A stretch of DNA of 64,000 nucleotides from Phycisphaerales bacterium AB-hyl4. GTDB taxonomy: Bacteria; Planctomycetota; Phycisphaerae; Phycisphaerales; Phycisphaeraceae. Below are positions 24,069 through 32,081 of this stretch, one piece after another. The notes below the pieces were generated by a model. It saw only the letters and a list, made by a program, of their open reading frames with translations. It was not told where the DNA came from and did no database searches. Position 1 is the stretch's first letter; each line of letters begins with the position of its first letter. The stretch spans positions 186,001-250,000 of the forward strand of contig JBGUBD010000005.1 in NCBI GenBank assembly GCA_041821185.1. Reading direction: 5' to 3'. Position numbers and translations under genes: made by a program.

Positions 24069-24362
24069 TCAGCGGCCGTTCATGACGTCGCGGAGGTCAT
24101 CGCTGACGCGTCGGCCGTCGATGAAGTTCAGGTCGCCGGTGCGGGAGTCGAAGCGGGCGACGACCATCTGCGAGCTTTGCATTTCGATGATGTAGACGGC
24201 GGCCTGGGGCCCGCGGGCCTGCACTTCGCCGGCGATCATGAGGAACTGGCGCGGCCCGGCGAACTGGGCTTCCGCCTGGCTGGGCGAGAACGCCGTGACG
24301 ACCAGCGCCGCCAGCAGCACGGCATTGATCAGGATCAGCGAGGCCAGAGAGCGTTGGTTCAT
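24069..24362 (-). CDS. Exported hypothetical protein, 97 aa
   Basis: 97 residues with a signal-peptide-like N-terminus (LILINAVLLAALVVTAFSPS) ending near AEAQ. The mature part contains QFLMIAGEV, VYIIEMQSSQMVVARFDSRT. The pattern of a repeating strand with DSRTGDLNFI resembles DTGRNELVLA of the neighbouring protein, so the pair may be related. Function unknown. Confidence 0.6.
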   Translation of the reverse strand: MNQRSLASLILINAVLLAALVVTAFSPSQAEAQFAGPRQFLMIAGEVQARGPQAAVYIIEMQSSQMVVARFDSRTGDLNFIDGRRVSDDLRDVMNGR

Positions 24363-24435
24363 CGGTGTTACTCCGCAAACGGAAGGTGGACGGCGGGGCG
24401 AACAGCAGTATGCCCGCCGGTTGGTTCGGTGTGGA

Positions 24436-24624
24436 TCAGTCCTGATGCGTTCGCCGAGAGCTTAGAAAGCTCACGCTGCCGGCGAGCAGGCAGAGCAGCA
24501 GCGACAACACCAGCGGAACCCACTGCTGCGTTTCCGGCGCGGGCGAGACATCGTCTTGCGCCAGGGCCGGGGCGGCTGTGACAGCGAACAGCATCGGAAC
24601 GGCGAAAAGGAGACGCTTGAGCAT
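24436..24624 (-). CDS. Small secreted/membrane protein, 62 aa
   Basis: 62 residues: a signal peptide (LLFAVPMLFAVTAAPALAQ) followed by a short acidic stretch and a C-terminal membrane helix (VPLVLSLLLCLLAGSVSFL) with a basic stop-transfer. It belongs to a minus-strand run with the two neighbours, likely co-transcribed. Confidence 0.55.
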   Translation of the reverse strand: MLKRLLFAVPMLFAVTAAPALAQDDVSPAPETQQWVPLVLSLLLCLLAGSVSFLSSRRTHQD

Positions 24625-24695
24625 GCCTGAATCATAAGCTGCGCAGCAGCGAGTGTAAATGGCCAGACGGCGGGGGGTGGGGGGGGGAAGAAGGG

Positions 24696-24765
24696 TTTCT
24701 GGTTTGTGGTTTCTCGTTTCTGGTTGGTGATTTGTGGTTTTTGGTTGGTGGTGTGTGGTTGGTTG
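24696..24765 (+). repeat. Tandem heptanucleotide repeat, ten units
   Basis: Ten consecutive 7-bp units with consensus TTTSTGG (TTTCTGG, TTTGTGG, TTTCTCG, TTTCTGG, and so on). Read on the other strand it is CCASAAA, the unit found translated in murF. It lies in the gap upstream of the YihY/BrkB gene. Confidence 0.75.
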
Positions 24766-24850
24766 GGGGGGCGGGCAAGGGGAAATTGAATCGTGGAAAT
24801 CGGCGATTCGGCTTCACTCGGTGCTACGATTCGGGGGAAGGGAGTATGTC

Positions 24851-25810
24851 ATGGCATTTGGTGAGAAAGCCGGCTCGTTCTGGTCGGCGACGAAAGAGGT
24901 GTTCGGGCGATTTACGAGCGATCAGCCATTCCAACTCGCGGCGGCGCTGTCGTTTTACCTGCTGCTGTCACTCGCGCCGCTGCTGCTGGTGGTGGTGGGT
25001 GTGGCGGGGCTGGTGCTCGGCGAGCAGGCGGCGCGAGGAGAGCTGGTCGAGCAGATTGAAGGCACGGTCGGCACGGAAGGGGCCGAGGCGGTGCAGACCG
25101 TGCTTGCCCATGCCGAGCAGATCGGCGGCGGGGCGGTGTCGCTGACGATCGGGCTGGTGACGTTGCTGGTCGGGGCGACCACGGTGTTTGCGCAATTGCA
25201 GAACTCGTTGAACCAGATCTGGCGGGTGCAGCCGAGCCCGAAAAAGAGCAACGCGGTGTGGACGTTTATCCGTACACGGCTGCTGGCGCTGGGGGTGGTG
25301 GTGATGATCGGTATTTTGCTGCTGGCGTCGCTGATCACGTCGAGCGTGCTGGCAGGGATGCAGGAACAGGTGGATGCCTGGCTGCCGGGGCTGGGGGTAA
25401 CGTCGCGGGTGTTGGATCTGGTGTTCACGCTGGTGGTGATGACGGTATTGATCGCACTGGTGTTCAAGTTTCTGCCGGACGTGAAGATCGCCTGGCGGGA
25501 CGTGTGGGTGGGGGCGGCGGTGACGGGTGTGCTGTTCGGGATTGGTAAATTCGCGATTGGCGCGTACCTGGGGCAGGCGGGGATCGGGTCGGCGTACGGG
25601 GCGGCGGGATCGCTGGTGGTGCTGCTGGTGTGGGTGTACTACTCGGCGTTAATCCTGTTTTTCGGGGCGGAAATCACGCACGTGTACGCCCGGCGGGTGG
25701 GCGCGAACATTCAGCCGGCGGATTATGCGGAGCGGACGGATCGGGCGCCCGGCGAGCCGAGCGGTGAGCGGCGGGGCGATGATGAGAGCGAACCTCGGGC
25801 GGCGGCGTGA
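24851..25810 (+). CDS. YihY/BrkB-family inner-membrane protein
   Basis: 319 residues from ATG 24851, which follows AGGGAG at good spacing; a longer frame would read through the heptad repeat. Six membrane segments, with the family features AAALSFYLLLSLAPLLLVV (about 30-50), GLVTLLVGATTVFAQLQNSLNQIW and AAGSLVVLLVWVYYSALILFFGAEITH near the C-terminus. The family is known from BrkB and YihY, once miscalled ribonuclease BN; the function remains unclear, perhaps transport. The tail is charged and disordered. Confidence 0.85.
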   Translation: MAFGEKAGSFWSATKEVFGRFTSDQPFQLAAALSFYLLLSLAPLLLVVVGVAGLVLGEQAARGELVEQIEGTVGTEGAEAVQTVLAHAEQIGGGAVSLTIGLVTLLVGATTVFAQLQNSLNQIWRVQPSPKKSNAVWTFIRTRLLALGVVVMIGILLLASLITSSVLAGMQEQVDAWLPGLGVTSRVLDLVFTLVVMTVLIALVFKFLPDVKIAWRDVWVGAAVTGVLFGIGKFAIGAYLGQAGIGSAYGAAGSLVVLLVWVYYSALILFFGAEITHVYARRVGANIQPADYAERTDRAPGEPSGERRGDDESEPRAAA

Positions 25811-25857
25811 GGGGTGAGATGGATTACGCATCGAACCTGAGCTGTGTGTATGGGGAT

Positions 25858-25886
25858 GACGCCCACGGATTGAATCCGTGGGCGTC
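25858..25886. repeat. REP-like palindrome after the YihY gene
   Basis: GACGCCCACGGAT-TGA-ATCCGTGGGCGTC, 13-bp perfect arms. Same core as 23608-23628, only 48 bp downstream of the stop at 25810, so it may double as a terminator. Confidence 0.6.
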
Positions 25887-25925
25887 GCTCAAGCGCACGT
25901 GAGAGTTATACGGTTTCGAGTTATT

Positions 25926-26094
25926 CCCAGCGCGTTTTCCCACTCCCTCTCCCTCCCAGGGAGAGGGCTGGGGTGAGGGTGAAACGGCTGCGAAGTTGAG
26001 GCCTATCAGCATGCTGTGTCGCGGATGGTGCGGGGGCTTCCGACCCTCACCCTGACCCTCTCCCTGGAAGGGAGAGGGAACCGGACGCGCTGGG
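25926..26094. repeat. Inverted-repeat element (MITE-like), about 170 bp
   Basis: The two ends mirror each other: CCCAGCGCGTT (25926-25936) with ACGCGCTGGG (26085-26094). Inside them CCCTCTCCCTCCC/GGGAGAGGG followed by TGAGGGT faces ACCCTCACCC/CCCTCTCCCTGG. Each half also forms its own hairpin. Central 60 bp unique. This CCCTCTCCC/GGGAGAGGG palindrome is widespread in bacterial intergenic DNA. Confidence 0.6.
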
Positions 26095-26150
26095 ATTAAC
26101 TTCAAGCCGTATTAGGTTCAATTTGTGGGAGGCATGAGGCACTCGGTGAC

Positions 26151-26375
26151 TCATGCGTGGGAGTCGGAGTTGTGGCAGTAGGTTTCGTAATTGGCGTAGA
26201 TGAGGCCTGCGGCGGTGAGGAGGCAGAGCGTGCCCGCGGCGACGCCGAGCGTCAGAGCGTGGAGGTCGCCGAGCGCGACGTACTGCCGCATCGCAAACAG
26301 CGAAACGGCGAAGAGACTGGCAAGCATGATCGCGACGACGAAGCGGGGCGTGCGGACTTGCGGCGGGGTGGGCAT
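26151..26375 (-). CDS. Small two-helix membrane protein, 74 aa
   Basis: 74 residues, two membrane segments (VVAIMLASLFAVSLFAMRQY, then GVAAGTLCLLTAAGLIYANY) and a short polar tail with two His. No family recognised. It stands alone between the MITE-like repeat and a degenerate region. Confidence 0.5.
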   Translation of the reverse strand: MPTPPQVRTPRFVVAIMLASLFAVSLFAMRQYVALGDLHALTLGVAAGTLCLLTAAGLIYANYETYCHNSDSHA

Positions 26376-26838
26376 AAGCAGTGACTCGTCAATCCTGTGA
26401 CCGGGGCGAAGACTAACGTATTTTACCCCGCCGACTCGGGGCTGCCCAGTGATTCGGGCAGGGTTTGTACGAACCCGCGGATCTCGTCCCGCACCCGGCG
26501 GTCGTGGGGCATGGCCTGCCCACGGCCTGCCCGTCGTCCGCAGCGCGGACGGTGATGATGTTGTCGGAGCTGAATCCGCCCTAACTCATTGTTTTGTCAT
26601 GGCTCCTCGTGTTCGTCAGATGGCGAAAGATCAGCTGATCTGCGGTTCGTTCTCAAATTCGCGGTTGTGGAGCCGGGCAGGGCTTCAGTCGGCGGGGTGA
26701 CTGACCGATATTTGCTTCGTCTGCTCGGCGTCAGGGCCAATGCGCTCGACGTGGAACCGAGGCGATGTCGCTTCGGGGGGACTGAGGTCGCCCATGCTGT
26801 GGCGGCAGTTTGTTTTGCCAAAAGTGGTGTAATTGTCC
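26376..26838. other. Low-information intergenic region
   Basis: 460 bp between the small membrane protein and the PilZ-receiver gene. It holds the possible ArsC-like remnant and, at 26685-26840 on the minus strand, a 51-codon frame with a good GGAGG site (MDNYTTFGKTNCRHSMGDLS). That frame overlaps the start of the plus-strand gene and has no recognised relatives, so it is noted rather than called. Confidence 0.35.
26423..26512 (-). pseudogene. Possible C-terminal remnant of an arsenate-reductase-like protein
   Basis: A 29-codon frame, MPHDRRVRDEIRGFVQTLPE and onward, resembles the C-terminal helix of low-molecular-weight phosphatase/ArsC proteins (RVRDEIRxFVxxLPES). No upstream catalytic part is found, and the flanking 80 bp do not continue the frame sensibly. 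A relic is the simplest reading, but the match is short. Confidence 0.25.
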
Positions 26839-28017
26839 ATGGCAGCCTCCGAATCCTGCATTGATACGCTGCGACTAAGTTCCAGCAAGCGTCACGATCT
26901 ACTGACCCGGCTGGAGCGGCGCGCCGACGACCAGGCATACATGGACCTGCGCGGTGATCGGCGGGTGGCGTTCAACGACAGCGCGGGCCTGGTGCTGAAG
27001 GTGTTTCATCCCGGCGGCTCGAACGCCAACTACCTCGTTCGGCCGCGCAATCTCAGCGCGTCGGGCATCGCTTTTCTGCACGGGCACTATCTGCATCCGG
27101 ACAGCGAATGCGAGATCAGGCTCAAGTCCGTCGCTGGCAAGCATCACGTCGTGTATGGCAAGGTCATGTGGTGTCGTCACATCGACCTGAGTGTGCACGA
27201 AGTCGGCCTGCAGTTTGAATCGCCCATCGTGCTTGACGACTTCGTCGCAAGCCTCGTCCGCGCGCCGGGGGAAGCAGATGAAGCCAGCCACGAGTTGCCC
27301 CAGCTCGACGGCCGACTGTTTTATGTCGAAGACTCGCTGGACGACCGCGACCTGCTGAGCTTTTACATGAGCCAGCTTGGGGTCACGCTCGACACGGAGG
27401 CCGACGCGGACAGCGCCCTGGCCCGCATGAAGGCGAGCCCGCCCGACCTGGTGCTCGCCAACGTCTGCCTGCCGGGGATGCATGGGCTGGAACTGGCGCG
27501 GACGCTTCGGGCGCAGGGCTACGATCGGCCGATCGTGCTGTTGACGGCGAACCCGAAGCAGCCTGACGACGCGGAGGCCCTCGCGGCCGGTGCGTCGGCG
27601 GTGCTGCACAAGCCTTACACGTTCGAACAACTGTTGGCGACGTTGCGCGAGCATCTGCCTCAGCCTGTTGAGGTTGAGGCGGAACCGGTCGAGCCGGTGC
27701 TCAGCGAGCATTGGGGCAACCGTCGAATGCGGCCGTTGATTTTGAATTTTGTCAGTCGGCTGAGCGATCAACTGGCCCGCCTGCGTGAGCTGGTGGATAG
27801 CCGTGAAAATCTTGCGGTGCTTGAGAAGCATTGCCTGGACCTGCGCGGCTCGGCGGGCGGCTACGGCTATCCGCAGATCAGCGAAGCGGCCGAGCGGTTG
27901 CATCAGCATTGCGTCGACGGCGCCTCGCCCGAGGTGCTCAAACAGGCGTTGGTTCAACTCGAACGGCTGTGCAACTCGGCGAGCGATACCGCAGCGCGGA
28001 CTCCGGTGCAGGAATAA
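26839..28017 (+). CDS. PilZ-receiver-HPt protein with both phospho-sites replaced
   Basis: 392 residues from ATG 26839. Residues about 35-140 are a PilZ-like domain (RRVAF, NLSASGIAF), which often binds cyclic di-GMP. Residues 157-275 are a response-regulator receiver with the acidic pair Glu164-Asp165, TA at 236-237 and Lys258, but the phospho-acceptor Asp is Asn208 (LANVCLPG). Residues about 290-380 look like an HPt helical bundle (LRGSAGGYG), but the active His position is Leu333. The protein thus keeps the folds of a phosphorelay without its chemistry and may act as a binding scaffold. Confidence 0.75.
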   Translation: MAASESCIDTLRLSSSKRHDLLTRLERRADDQAYMDLRGDRRVAFNDSAGLVLKVFHPGGSNANYLVRPRNLSASGIAFLHGHYLHPDSECEIRLKSVAGKHHVVYGKVMWCRHIDLSVHEVGLQFESPIVLDDFVASLVRAPGEADEASHELPQLDGRLFYVEDSLDDRDLLSFYMSQLGVTLDTEADADSALARMKASPPDLVLANVCLPGMHGLELARTLRAQGYDRPIVLLTANPKQPDDAEALAAGASAVLHKPYTFEQLLATLREHLPQPVEVEAEPVEPVLSEHWGNRRMRPLILNFVSRLSDQLARLRELVDSRENLAVLEKHCLDLRGSAGGYGYPQISEAAERLHQHCVDGASPEVLKQALVQLERLCNSASDTAARTPVQE

Positions 28018-28224
28018 GCCCGAGCGTGACCCTGTCCCTTGCGCAGCCAAAGTCGCTCGGCGTCGCACCGCCCGAGCCCAGACGCTCTCAAGCTGCATTT
28101 TCACTGCCCGGCTTGCTCATTTCAGCGACGATCGTAGACTGTCACTCTGTGAAACTATCCATGTGTCGCTTGTCGCCGAGGTGAGGTATCAGCCGGCGCG
28201 GCAGACACACGGGAACCGTCAGCC

Positions 28225-30177
28225 GTGGCTCGGCCTGCCCCTTCCAACTCAACCGCCGTCCCGTCAGCGAAGCTCAGTACGCGCGATGATGCCTCCACCG
28301 GAAGGCTGATTCTCCGCATGCTCACGCTCACGTGGCGATTCCGCTGGGGCGCGATCAAGCTGGTCATTTTTCAGGCGTTCATGCTCGCGATGGCCCTGTC
28401 GGGCCTCGGGCTCGTGGGCCTGGGCGTCGACGTTCTCCGCGACACGGAACTCGTCCGCCAGGCGTTGCCCAGTGATGAAATCAAAGAGCCGCGCTGGCCC
28501 TTCGGCTTCGAACCGCCCCCGGAGTGGACCACCTTCGGCGTCATCAGCGCTATTGCCGGGCTGATCTTCGTGATCGCCTTGATGCGGTTCGCCCTCGACC
28601 GTGTCACCACCGTCGCCAAGGCAAGGCTGGTGCAGGACATTGTCGTCTACTTGCGGACCCACGTTTACGACAAACTGCAACGGCTGAGCTTCCGCTTCTT
28701 CGATGCGAACGAGTCGGGCTCGATCATCAACCGCGTCACCGGCGACGTGCAGGCCGTTCGCCGATTCGTCGACGGCGTCATGGTCGAAGTGCTCATGCTC
28801 GTGCTGTCGTTGACGTTTTTCCTGACGTACATGCTCAGCATCCACACGACGCTGACGCTCGCCTGCCTCGCGACCACGCCGTTGCTGTGGGTGCTCACCG
28901 CGATGTTCTCCCGCATCGTCAAGCCAGCCTATCGGCTGAACCGCGAGCTGTACGACACCACCATTCGCGTGCTCGCGGAAAACGTCCAGGCGGTGCACGT
29001 CGTCAAAGGCTTCTCCCGGCAGAAGCAGGAGACGGCCAAGTTCGCCGCGGCCAACCATGCTGTCCGCGATCAGAAACAGTGGATCTTCTGGCGCGTCGCG
29101 ACCTTCGGCCCGCTGATCAGCTTTGTCCCGCAGATCAACCTCGCGGTGCTCTTGGTCTTCGGCGGGTACATCTACATAAACGATCCCGAGTTCACGCTCG
29201 GCATGATCGTGGTCTTTTCCGGCCTGCTGCAGCAGTTTTCCACGCAGGTGGGCAACATTGCACAGATCGCCAACAGCGTGCAGCAAAGCCTCACCGGTGC
29301 CCAGCGCGTGTTCGAAGTGCTCGACGCGCCGGTAGAGATCACCAGCCCGGCAGACCCCGTTCCGCTGGGCCGGGCGGCGGGCGCGGTGCGGTTTGAGAAC
29401 GTCAGCTTCAGCTACGGCGAGCACAGCAACGGCGAAGCCGAGCTGCAGGACATCAGCTTCGATGTTCAGCCGGGCCAGAGCGTCGCCGTCGTCGGTGCGA
29501 CCGGTGCGGGCAAGACGTCGCTGTTGAGTCTGATCCCGCGCTTTTACGATCCGCAGCACGGCCGAGTGCTCGTCGACGGTGTGGACGTTCGCGAGTATGA
29601 GATCGACGACTTGCGACGCAACATTGGTCTCGTGTTCCAGGAAAGCTTCCTCTTTTCCAACACGGTTGCGGCGAACATCGCGTTCGGGCATCCGACCGCG
29701 ACGCGCGAGCAGATCGAGCAGGCGGCGAAGATCGCGCAGGCGCACGACTTTGTCATGGAACTGCCCAAGGGTTACGACACGGTGCTGGGTGAGCGGGCGT
29801 CCAACCTCTCGGGTGGCCAGCAGCAGCGGCTCGCGATCGCCCGCGCGATTCTGCTCGAGCCGCCGATTCTGTTGCTCGACGATCCGACGGCCGCGATCGA
29901 TCCGCAGACCGAGCACGAAATCCTCGCCGCGATGAACAACGCCATGCAGGGCCGAACCACCTTCGTCGTGGCGCACCGGTTGAGCACGCTTCGCCGGGCC
30001 GACCTTGTCATCGTGCTCGAGCGCGGGCGCATCGTTCAGACGGGCACGCATGAGGAGTTGATGAACAGCCGGGGCCACTACCGCAAGGCTGCGCGGTTGC
30101 AGATTCCCGACGACGAATCCCGGCGGCTGCTTGGCATGCCTGAGGCCGAGGCCGAGACGGAGGCGGACCGGATATGA
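28225..30177 (+). CDS. Heterodimeric ABC exporter, non-canonical half
   Basis: 650 residues: six membrane helices (about 35-330) fused to an ATPase domain. Motifs: Walker A GATGAGKTS (about 427-435), LSGGQQ signature, Walker B LLLDDPTAAID and H-switch VVAHRLST. The residue after the Walker B Asp is Asp rather than catalytic Glu, the hallmark of the degenerate site in TM287/288-, BmrCD- or LmrCD-type exporters. It probably exports lipids, drugs or peptides. It overlaps the partner gene by ATGA. The start used is ATG 28225. Confidence 0.88.
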   Translation: MARPAPSNSTAVPSAKLSTRDDASTGRLILRMLTLTWRFRWGAIKLVIFQAFMLAMALSGLGLVGLGVDVLRDTELVRQALPSDEIKEPRWPFGFEPPPEWTTFGVISAIAGLIFVIALMRFALDRVTTVAKARLVQDIVVYLRTHVYDKLQRLSFRFFDANESGSIINRVTGDVQAVRRFVDGVMVEVLMLVLSLTFFLTYMLSIHTTLTLACLATTPLLWVLTAMFSRIVKPAYRLNRELYDTTIRVLAENVQAVHVVKGFSRQKQETAKFAAANHAVRDQKQWIFWRVATFGPLISFVPQINLAVLLVFGGYIYINDPEFTLGMIVVFSGLLQQFSTQVGNIAQIANSVQQSLTGAQRVFEVLDAPVEITSPADPVPLGRAAGAVRFENVSFSYGEHSNGEAELQDISFDVQPGQSVAVVGATGAGKTSLLSLIPRFYDPQHGRVLVDGVDVREYEIDDLRRNIGLVFQESFLFSNTVAANIAFGHPTATREQIEQAAKIAQAHDFVMELPKGYDTVLGERASNLSGGQQQRLAIARAILLEPPILLLDDPTAAIDPQTEHEILAAMNNAMQGRTTFVVAHRLSTLRRADLVIVLERGRIVQTGTHEELMNSRGHYRKAARLQIPDDESRRLLGMPEAEAETEADRI

Positions 30178-32030
30178 GCGCCAACGACGCCAAGGCTTCC
30201 CATTCGAATACGGCCAAGACGCTGACGCATCGCGAGCTTGATGCGCGTGACGAGCCCAACCAGCGTCCGCTGAGCATGGCGATCATTCTTCGGTTGCTCA
30301 GTTTCACGCGGCCTTACGCGTGGCAGCGGAACACGTTGATCGGCATCGTGCTGCTGCGGGCCGTGCAGGTGCCGTTGCTCGCGTGGGCGGTGGCGGCGAT
30401 CATCAACAGCCTCATCGCCCGCCGGGACTGGGACGGGCTGCTCTGGGGCACGGCCGGCTTCGTCGCGCTGGCGGTGTTCGCCGAGGTCACCATGCACTTT
30501 CGGCAGCGCTATGCGCTGGAACTGGGTGAGAAAGTCATTCACGACCTTCGCCAGCTCATGTTCGAGCATCTGCAGCGCATGCCGATGCGCTTTTTCAATA
30601 TCACCAAGCTCGGCCGCGTCATCTCTCGCTTCGTCTCCGACGCGGAGGCACTTCGCTCCGGCGTGCAGGATGTGCTGTTCGTGAGTCTCGTCGGCGGCGG
30701 GCGGATGGTCGTCGCCGCGGCGATCATGCTCTGGTACGACCCGGTGCTGTTCGGCGTGGTCGCGGCGATGGCGCCCGTGCTGCACATGATCAACCGCTAC
30801 TTCCGCTCGAAGCTGAGCCTGGCGTATCGACAGGTGCAGGAGTCGATGAGCCGTGTGACCGCGACGCTTGCCGAGTCGGTGTCGGGCATCCGCGTGACGC
30901 AGGGGTTCGTTCGGCAGGACGTCAACGCCGAGTTGTTTAACGACCTGATCGAAGACCACAGCGAATACAACATGCGCGCCGCAAAGCTGACGGGCGTGTT
31001 CCTGCCGTTGATCGAACTCAACAGCCAGTTTTTCATCTCCGTGCTGCTGCTGCTGGCCGGCTACCAGGTTGTGAACAACGTGCTCTGGGTGCACGAAGAC
31101 CCGGTCTCGCAGGTTGAAGCGCTGGTCGTATTCTTCTTCATGGTGCCGCAGTTCTTCGGCCCGCTGTCAGCATTGGCCCGGCAGTACAACCAGGCGCTGA
31201 CCGCCATGGCCGGCGCGGAGCGCGTCTTCAGCCTGCTTGACCACGAGCCCGAACCGCTCGACCCGCCCGACGCCGTCGATGTGGACGAAATCGAAGGCCG
31301 GGTCGAGTTCGACGAGGTCGGCTTCGAGTATCAGCCGGGCAAGCCCGTGCTTCACGACATCAACTTCACTGCCGAGCCGGGCCAGACCATCGCGCTCGTC
31401 GGCCACACGGGCAGCGGTAAGTCGACGATCATCAACCTCATCTCCAAGTTCTACCTGCCCACCGCGGGTCAGATCCGCATTGACGATCTCGACCTTGTGA
31501 AAATCTCCGCTGACTCCATGGCCAAGCAGCTGGGCATCGTGCTCCAGCAGAACTTTCTGTTTACCGGCACGGTCATGGACAACATCCGCGTGGGCAAGCC
31601 GGACGCGACCGAGGAAGATGTCTACGAGGCGGCCGCGAAGCTCGATTGCCTCGACCTGTTCGAAGCGATGCCCGAAGGCTTCAACACCAACGTCGGCGAG
31701 CGCGGCGGCAACCTGTCGCTTGGCCAACGGCAGTTGGTCTGCTTCACCCGCGCGATGCTCGCCGACCCGCGCATCATGATCCTCGACGAAGCGACCAGCA
31801 GCGTCGACACGATGACCGAGGCCCGCATTCAAAAGGCCCTCTCGCTGCTGTTGACCAACCGCACGAGCTTTGTCGTCGCGCATCGCTTGAGCACGATCCG
31901 CCATGCGGACATGGTTCTCGTCCTCGACGGCGGGCGCATCATCGAACGCGGTACGCACAACGAGTTGCTCGCCACGGCCGGCGTCTACGCCAACCTCTAC
32001 CGCCAGTTCATCCATGCCAGCGAAGCGTGA
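30174..32030 (+). CDS. Heterodimeric ABC exporter, canonical half
   Basis: 618 residues, six membrane helices then an ATPase domain. Walker A GHTGSGKST, canonical Walker B MILDEATSSVD with the catalytic Glu, H-switch VVAHRLST, but signature LSLGQ instead of LSGGQ. Complementary to the upstream subunit: a weak Walker B on one side faces a deviant signature on the other, giving one working and one degenerate site. The ATGA overlap implies coupled translation. Confidence 0.9.
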   Translation: MSANDAKASHSNTAKTLTHRELDARDEPNQRPLSMAIILRLLSFTRPYAWQRNTLIGIVLLRAVQVPLLAWAVAAIINSLIARRDWDGLLWGTAGFVALAVFAEVTMHFRQRYALELGEKVIHDLRQLMFEHLQRMPMRFFNITKLGRVISRFVSDAEALRSGVQDVLFVSLVGGGRMVVAAAIMLWYDPVLFGVVAAMAPVLHMINRYFRSKLSLAYRQVQESMSRVTATLAESVSGIRVTQGFVRQDVNAELFNDLIEDHSEYNMRAAKLTGVFLPLIELNSQFFISVLLLLAGYQVVNNVLWVHEDPVSQVEALVVFFFMVPQFFGPLSALARQYNQALTAMAGAERVFSLLDHEPEPLDPPDAVDVDEIEGRVEFDEVGFEYQPGKPVLHDINFTAEPGQTIALVGHTGSGKSTIINLISKFYLPTAGQIRIDDLDLVKISADSMAKQLGIVLQQNFLFTGTVMDNIRVGKPDATEEDVYEAAAKLDCLDLFEAMPEGFNTNVGERGGNLSLGQRQLVCFTRAMLADPRIMILDEATSSVDTMTEARIQKALSLLLTNRTSFVVAHRLSTIRHADMVLVLDGGRIIERGTHNELLATAGVYANLYRQFIHASEA

Positions 32031-32081
32031 GCAACGTTGTCGCAGGTCTGGCCGGGCAAGCCGAAATCATCATTGGCGGGT

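Noticed and set aside
26685..26840. 51-codon minus-strand frame with a good GGAGG site
   Set aside because: It overlaps the start of a strong plus-strand gene and has no relatives; described in the gap entry only.
28264..30078. 604-codon minus-strand frame opposite the first ABC subunit
   Set aside because: Antisense to a strongly supported ABC transporter with all motifs; Arg/His/Ala-rich shadow.
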